Source: Clonostachys chloroleuca (lineage: Eukaryota > Ascomycota > Sordariomycetes > Hypocreales > Bionectriaceae). Taken from it: a DNA stretch of 64,000 nt. The position numbers and the translations under genes are program-made. Below the pieces are notes generated by a model. The model ran no database searches. It saw nothing but the letters and a program-made list of their open reading frames with translations, and was not told the origin of the DNA. Shown in pieces: positions 59,848 through 64,000 of this stretch; position 1 is the stretch's first letter; each line of letters opens with the position of its first letter. The stretch is from positions 33,976,001-34,040,000 of the forward strand of contig JBANAY010000003.1 in the NCBI GenBank assembly GCA_037952775.1, given 5' to 3'.

Positions 59848-60948
59848 ATGAGCCATGTTGTCTCTTCGTCCAGGAGGCTCGGCCCGACCCTGGCTGCGAA
59901 TGTCATGATGCAGCGTCCGATCATGTGCCTCTTCTGCCAGCACCGGCGCACCCTCGCTGCATCCGCCATCCGCCATTATGCGAAGCCCGCCGCCGGTGCG
60001 TCTCTCGATCCCCAGAGCAAAATCAAGGGGACACCCATTGAGGCGCCGCGGGGCTACGGCAAGCGCATCGAGGGCGAGTTCACCCCAAAACCGCTGCCCA
60101 GGCCCATCGGAATGCAGGACCCTCCGCGTGCTGGTGAAAACAGTGGTGTTGACAGCCGGACCCTCCGCCAGCGTCGGGACGACTTTGTGGACTATGACAA
60201 GCATCTCGTACGGCGAGAGGAACTGTAAGAAACGGTACCTCGCGAGTGTCTGGAATGATCTACAGAAACTAATGGTTTGGACAGAACTGCACAGCTCTCG
60301 AGGCCGTACTTCCGCGATTGGGGCAATCTCAAGTTCCACGAGGGCAAGTCCTTCATTGCGCCGCCCCGCCTCTTCAAAGCCGAGCTCTCCCTCTTCTTCC
60401 CCAATTTCATCGGCCAGACGATCGAGAAGTCGTCCAAGGAGCCCAAGGACACCACCCCGGTCCTCTCCGGCAGAGCCTCCGTCGTGTCCTTCTTCAGCAG
60501 CCAGTGGGCCGAGAACCAAGTACACTCGTGGACGTCCGAGGCCGCCAACCCGGAGCTGCACGCCGTGCTGGCCCAGAACGAGAATTTCGCCCAGATGGTG
60601 AGCATCAACTACGAGGACAACAAGGCCAAGGCGTGGATCGTCCGCATGTTCATGGGAACCCTGCGGAAGAAGTTCCCCCAGAAGGACTGGGACAAGTACT
60701 TCCTGGTCCAGGGCGGCGTCACCGACGAGATCCGCGAGTCCATCGGCCTGCTCAACAGCAAGGTCGGGTACACCTACCTCGTCGACCAGCACTGCCGCAT
60801 CCGCTGGGCTGGGAGCGGGACCAGCCATCCCGATGAGCTGGAGGGCCTGAACAAGGGCCTCGCCCGCCTCGCGGACGAGATCAGGAAGGAGGCCGCGCTG
60901 CCTGCGAGTGCGCGGGAGCAGCACCCGGGCAACAAGCGTGTTGGATAG
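59848..60948 (+). CDS. ATP10: Mitochondrial ATP synthase assembly factor Atp10
   Basis: Atp10 is an inner-membrane-associated factor that helps ATP synthase Fo assembly through subunit 6. The exons are 59848-60224 and 60285-60948, giving 346 residues; the intron begins GTAAGA and ends ACAG, with a CTAAT branch-like site. The N-terminal region (RRTLAASAIRHYAKPAAG) is arginine/serine-rich and fits a mitochondrial presequence. Family marks are RPYFRDWGNLKFHEGKSFIAP and FKAELSLFFPNFIGQTI, then VVSFFSSQWAENQV and a C-terminal thioredoxin-like segment, LVDQHCRIRWAGSG. The start ATG is the first in the frame; a methionine cluster a few residues in gives alternatives. It is divergent with the E2 gene. 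Confidence 0.93.
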
Positions 60949-61169
60949 AAACTAGGGTATATTTTGGCCTCTTCTTGTACACTATTCCCAATTTTTTGTT
61001 GTAACAATCGCGCTACTGCAGAACGAACATATATACATTGGGGGAATACCCGCGAGGTTGCTCCCATGCTGTACAATATTAATTAGACGCTGATACCCCC
61101 CTAATAACGCCCATACCCAGATGCTTGCAAGAACCCAATATCGAAAAGTAGAAAATAAGCCCAGCAAAC

Positions 61170-61976
61170 CTACGATAGGAACCAGAATAGAATGAAGCAG
61201 AACGCGATGAAGCAGCCCATGATAATTCCATCCCGCCTCTTCTTCGCAGATATCCTGCCGATCAGCGTGTTGATCCCCGGCACCTTGGCCGCGGCCAGGC
61301 TGATCCGCCGGTTGATGCTCGCGATAGTCTCCCGCTGCGAGAGGAAGCTGTCGTTGATGGCGTACGCCTGGCTCAGGACCCCGTCGACGACGCCGTGGCT
61401 GTTGTCGATGCGCCTGCCCTCGTCCGCCATGTAGTCCGCCTCCGCGGCCTCCGGGTTGCTCGCGCGGTACGCATCGATGTCGGAGCGGACGCTGGAGAGG
61501 AGGTTGGAGCGGTTGCGGGCGTCCTCCAGCTTCGTGCGCAGGCGGAGGAGGTCCCGCTTGTGGTCGGATAGCTTGTCGCGGAGTAAGGTGACGTTCTGCT
61601 GCTTGAGTGCGGAAGATGAGAGGGCCTGGTCCGAGTCGAGCAGTCGGGTGAGTTGTGAGATTACGGTAGCTCGCTATTCCAACAGTTAGCCGAGCCTACG
61701 GTTACCCATCCATCAGGTCTCTGGTGTGTACCTTCTCCAGAAGCTCCTGGATCTGGATCTCTGTTGCGCGCTCATCGTCTGAAGGCTTAAGCGGGATGTC
61801 GGCCCCGGCGGCGAACTGCGAATAAGTGTGGAAGGCCGTCTGGGTCTGGAAGGTAAACGACGTCAGTAAAGTGGTCGCATCTCCCGTCAGTTGCATCGGT
61901 GGCTCACATGTGTCTCCAGGTTCCGCGCCAGTTGCCGTAGCTGATTATAGCCTGCAGCGCCCGTTGGTACAGACAT
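61170..61976 (-). CDS. GOS1: Golgi SNARE Gos1 (GOSR1/GS28)
   Basis: Gos1 is a Qb-SNARE of the cis/medial Golgi that pairs with Sed5, Ykt6 and Sft1 in intra-Golgi and endosome-Golgi fusion. The exons are 61976-61908, 61845-61732 and 61673-61170, giving 228 residues. The introns begin GTGAGC and GTACAC and end CCAG and ATAG. The N-terminal part (GAAGYNQLRQLARNLETH, then TQTAFHTYSQF) is the Habc-like region. The SNARE motif is RRIDNSHGVVDGVLSQAYAINDSF followed by SQRETIASINRRI. The C-terminal anchor is GIIMGCFIAFCFILFWFLS. Order and length match Gos1. Confidence 0.94.
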
Positions 61977-62437
61977 GGTGGTTGAAATGTGGATGGGATT
62001 CGTTGATAGAGGGATGAAGCTCGTGAGGATTGCCTGTTGTCATCATCAAGTGCCGGCAGTTCCCGTTGACGCGCCACAGCATTGTACAGCCACAGCAAGA
62101 CCGCGCCTTTCAGCCACAGTTACAAGTCCGGCAAATTGGCAGAATTACACACCGCCTAAACAACGACACACTTTCGGCGCGGGTCGCTCTACACGTGACC
62201 AGCACAATGGAATTGCAAAAATTAGTACCCAAATGTCCAATCAGAATCAGCAATGGACCCTGTGTGGACCCATTCGCACATCGCACACAACCAAGCCCTA
62301 GGGCAACTTTTACACTCTTCTGGCAAACCTCTCCCAAATTCCTTGACGCAGCCCCATCGCGATATCCAGACGGTCCCGATCAACATCATATTACCTACGT
62401 CGACACACTTCGCAACTCCCATCGAAGGAATATCAAA
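61977..62437. promoter_or_regulatory. Divergent region shared by GOS1 and uL29
   Basis: The two genes face away from each other across about 461 bases. The stretch has short frames with no family resemblance. Core promoter elements cannot be fixed from sequence alone. Confidence 0.5.
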
Positions 62438-63220
62438 ATGGTGAGTGACAAATGCAATCCCCAATCATCATCACCTCGAGCAGAGAATCATTCGGGTCCG
62501 TGAACGGTGGCCAGCGGGACGAAAGTTCACATCACCATACTTCCCCCCTTCGAAAATTCGACATCGAGCCTCTTGCATACGAATCACTCGCCCGCTGGCT
62601 GCGTACCACGCTGCGATCCCACCCGCCACCACCGATCATCTGTTTCTCTTCTGCTGCCGTACCAAATCCGTGGAAAGGGACGAATTGCTGACATGGTGTC
62701 AATTAGTCGTCGGGCAAGGTTAAGGCAGTCCAGCTCTGGGACAAGAGCAAGGATGATTTGACAAAGCAGCTCGGAGAGCTCAAGACCGAGCTCGGCCAGC
62801 TCCGCATCCAGAAGGTCGCCTCTTCCGGCTCCAAGCTGAACAAGATGTGAGTAACGCCCAGACGAATCCAATTTTTTTTTCTCCATGTGATTTATGGTTG
62901 ATAACTAACAATTGCCTTCCTCTCCACAGCCACGACCTCCGAAAGTCAATTGCCCGCGTCCTCACCGTCATCAACGCCAAGCAAAGGGCCCAGCTGCGTC
63001 TGTTCTACAAGAACAAGAAGTACGCCCCCTGGACCTCCGCCCCAAGCAGACGCGCGCCATCCGCCGCAGATTATCACCCGAGGACAAGGCCCGCGTCCTG
63101 CAGAAGGCCAAGAAGCGCAACACTCACTTCCCTCGCAAGTTCGCTGTCAAGGTACGGCTTTCCCCTTATTATCCTGGCGCAGCGACGAATCATCTGACAT
63201 GTTCTGTTTAGGCTGCTTAA
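62438..63220 (+). CDS. RPL35: 60S ribosomal protein uL29 (L35), frameshifted by one base
   Basis: uL29 lies at the ribosomal exit tunnel and is essential. The exons are 62438-62440 (only the ATG), 62707-62846, 62930-63151 and 63212-63220 (GCT GCT TAA). The second and third joins read KLNKI|HDLRKSIARV and KFAVK|A. Exon 2 starts SSGKVKAVQLWDKSK. A start codon alone in exon 1 is seen in fungal L35 genes. In exon 3 the run of five C at 63025-63029 breaks the frame after KNKKYAP. Adding a sixth C gives LDLRPKQTRAIRRRLSPED and continues to a normal end, 124 residues. As it stands, the frame would read WTSAPSRRAPS and end abnormally. The break is interpreted as an assembly error. Confidence 0.95.
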
Positions 63221-64000
63221 ATATCATCCGCAGTGCTTGGAGTAGGATCTGGGTAGAGGGGGAATCGGGGTTTGGAGGCGTGGCGTGCTTTTTCTCTGAA
63301 CAACAAAAAAAAGAAAGACTTCGAAATCTGCATCGCATGGCTCATGGGAATCTCGGTCTGACTTGTACTTATTTCCCGTTTAGGGCCTCGCTCGGGGACG
63401 GGCTTGTCTAAGGTAGTCGGCGTGCTATTCTTGCCTGCCCATAAAATACAAATGAGGTCACGATCAAGATCATTAAGTAATGTCTTGGATCAATGCAAGG
63501 CTTAAAGTATCTAACGCGTACGGAGTTCATGTGAAGACATTCGGTGGGCCAATACACTACCTGTTCATCTGCGAATATTTGTGTGATTCCGTATCTTTGT
63601 GGAATAAATTTCGTATCCTCTTTCAAACGTGAAACTTTTCTACTCGTTTACTCCCTCTCTAAACTGTCAGACCTTTGGGTATTTTCTGTGGTTATACAGG
63701 TATGCCATCCACCTGCAACCATGTCCGATCCCCCTCAACGCCACCTTCCGATTCCTATGTACGAAACCAACCAAGACGCCCATCGTGTTTGTCTGAAAAG
63801 TTGTGACGAATGCAGGTAATCCTCCCTCAAAATGCAAACCAGCCGCCAAAATGTGTATACACAACATTTACACCCCTATATCCTACCCCAACCCATATGG
63901 GAAACCATTACTGTTATTTGCGTTGCCAATTATTTCTATGCTTTGGTGCTTGTACAACCAAAGCCAGACGTAGAGGCGAAAAGAAAAATGTCGATTATAA
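63221..64000. other. 3' flank of uL29 and right edge of the window
   Basis: A small frame from an ATG at 63721 reads MSDPPQRHLPIPMYETNQ and stops after CLKSCDECR, where a GTAATC donor-like site lies. This could be the start of a gene that continues past the window, but it is not supported by any family. The rest shows nothing recognisable. Confidence 0.4.

Overview
The window is nuclear DNA of a filamentous ascomycete (Pezizomycotina, most likely Sordariomycetes; the class is inferred). Genes are carried on both strands without operons. Most are cut by short introns with GTRNGT-like donors, CTAAC/CTRAY branch sites and YAG acceptors. Several proteins belong to families found mainly in filamentous fungi (DUF3074, DUF3405, DUF5519, KipA-type kinesin-7). 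The species cannot be named from the sequence alone.

Layout. 0-5 kb: 3' part of a CYP51 sterol 14-alpha-demethylase, a DUF3074 START-like protein and a coiled-coil protein of unknown function. 5-9 kb: TFIID subunit TAF7 and a type II membrane fucosyltransferase-like protein. 12-15 kb: kinesin-7 KipA. 19-24 kb: STK19-family protein and a SulP-STAS-cNMP vacuolar transporter related to yeast Vsb1. 26-32 kb: GINS subunit Psf1, eEF1B-alpha, proteasome receptor Rpn13 and the U2 snRNP factor Cus2/Tat-SF1. 32-38 kb: DUF5519 membrane protein and a DUF3405 type II membrane protein. 38-43 kb: p24 cargo receptor Emp24 head-to-head with ARF1, then a small unknown protein. 43-50 kb: mitochondrial Hsp78, ribosomal eL6 and dipeptidyl peptidase III. 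55-63 kb: gluconokinase, branched-chain 2-oxoacid dehydrogenase E2, Atp10, Golgi SNARE Gos1 and ribosomal uL29 (L35). Large stretches without a supportable gene lie at about 9.1-12.2, 15.1-19.0, 33.3-35.6 and 50.3-55.2 kb.

Most genes are housekeeping, and the biology is organised by neighbour pairs. Emp24 and ARF1 both serve ER-Golgi coated-vesicle traffic and share one intergenic region. The E2 and Atp10 genes, both for mitochondrial proteins, are also divergent. So are eEF1B/Rpn13, Hsp78/eL6 and Gos1/uL29.

The most important technical point is a set of single-base losses in C/G runs. They break CYP51, the DUF5519 gene and the essential ribosomal uL29 gene at conserved positions; two further genes (DUF3074 and the coiled-coil gene) have frame problems at the start. 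Because uL29 cannot plausibly be lost, I read the pattern as homopolymer contraction in the assembly rather than true pseudogenes. No clear new defence or mobile system is visible. The best biological leads are an in-frame, stop-free intron in the splicing factor gene CUS2, an E2F-like perfect palindrome in the RPN13 intron, a possible two-start dual-targeted DPP III, and the gene-free gaps.
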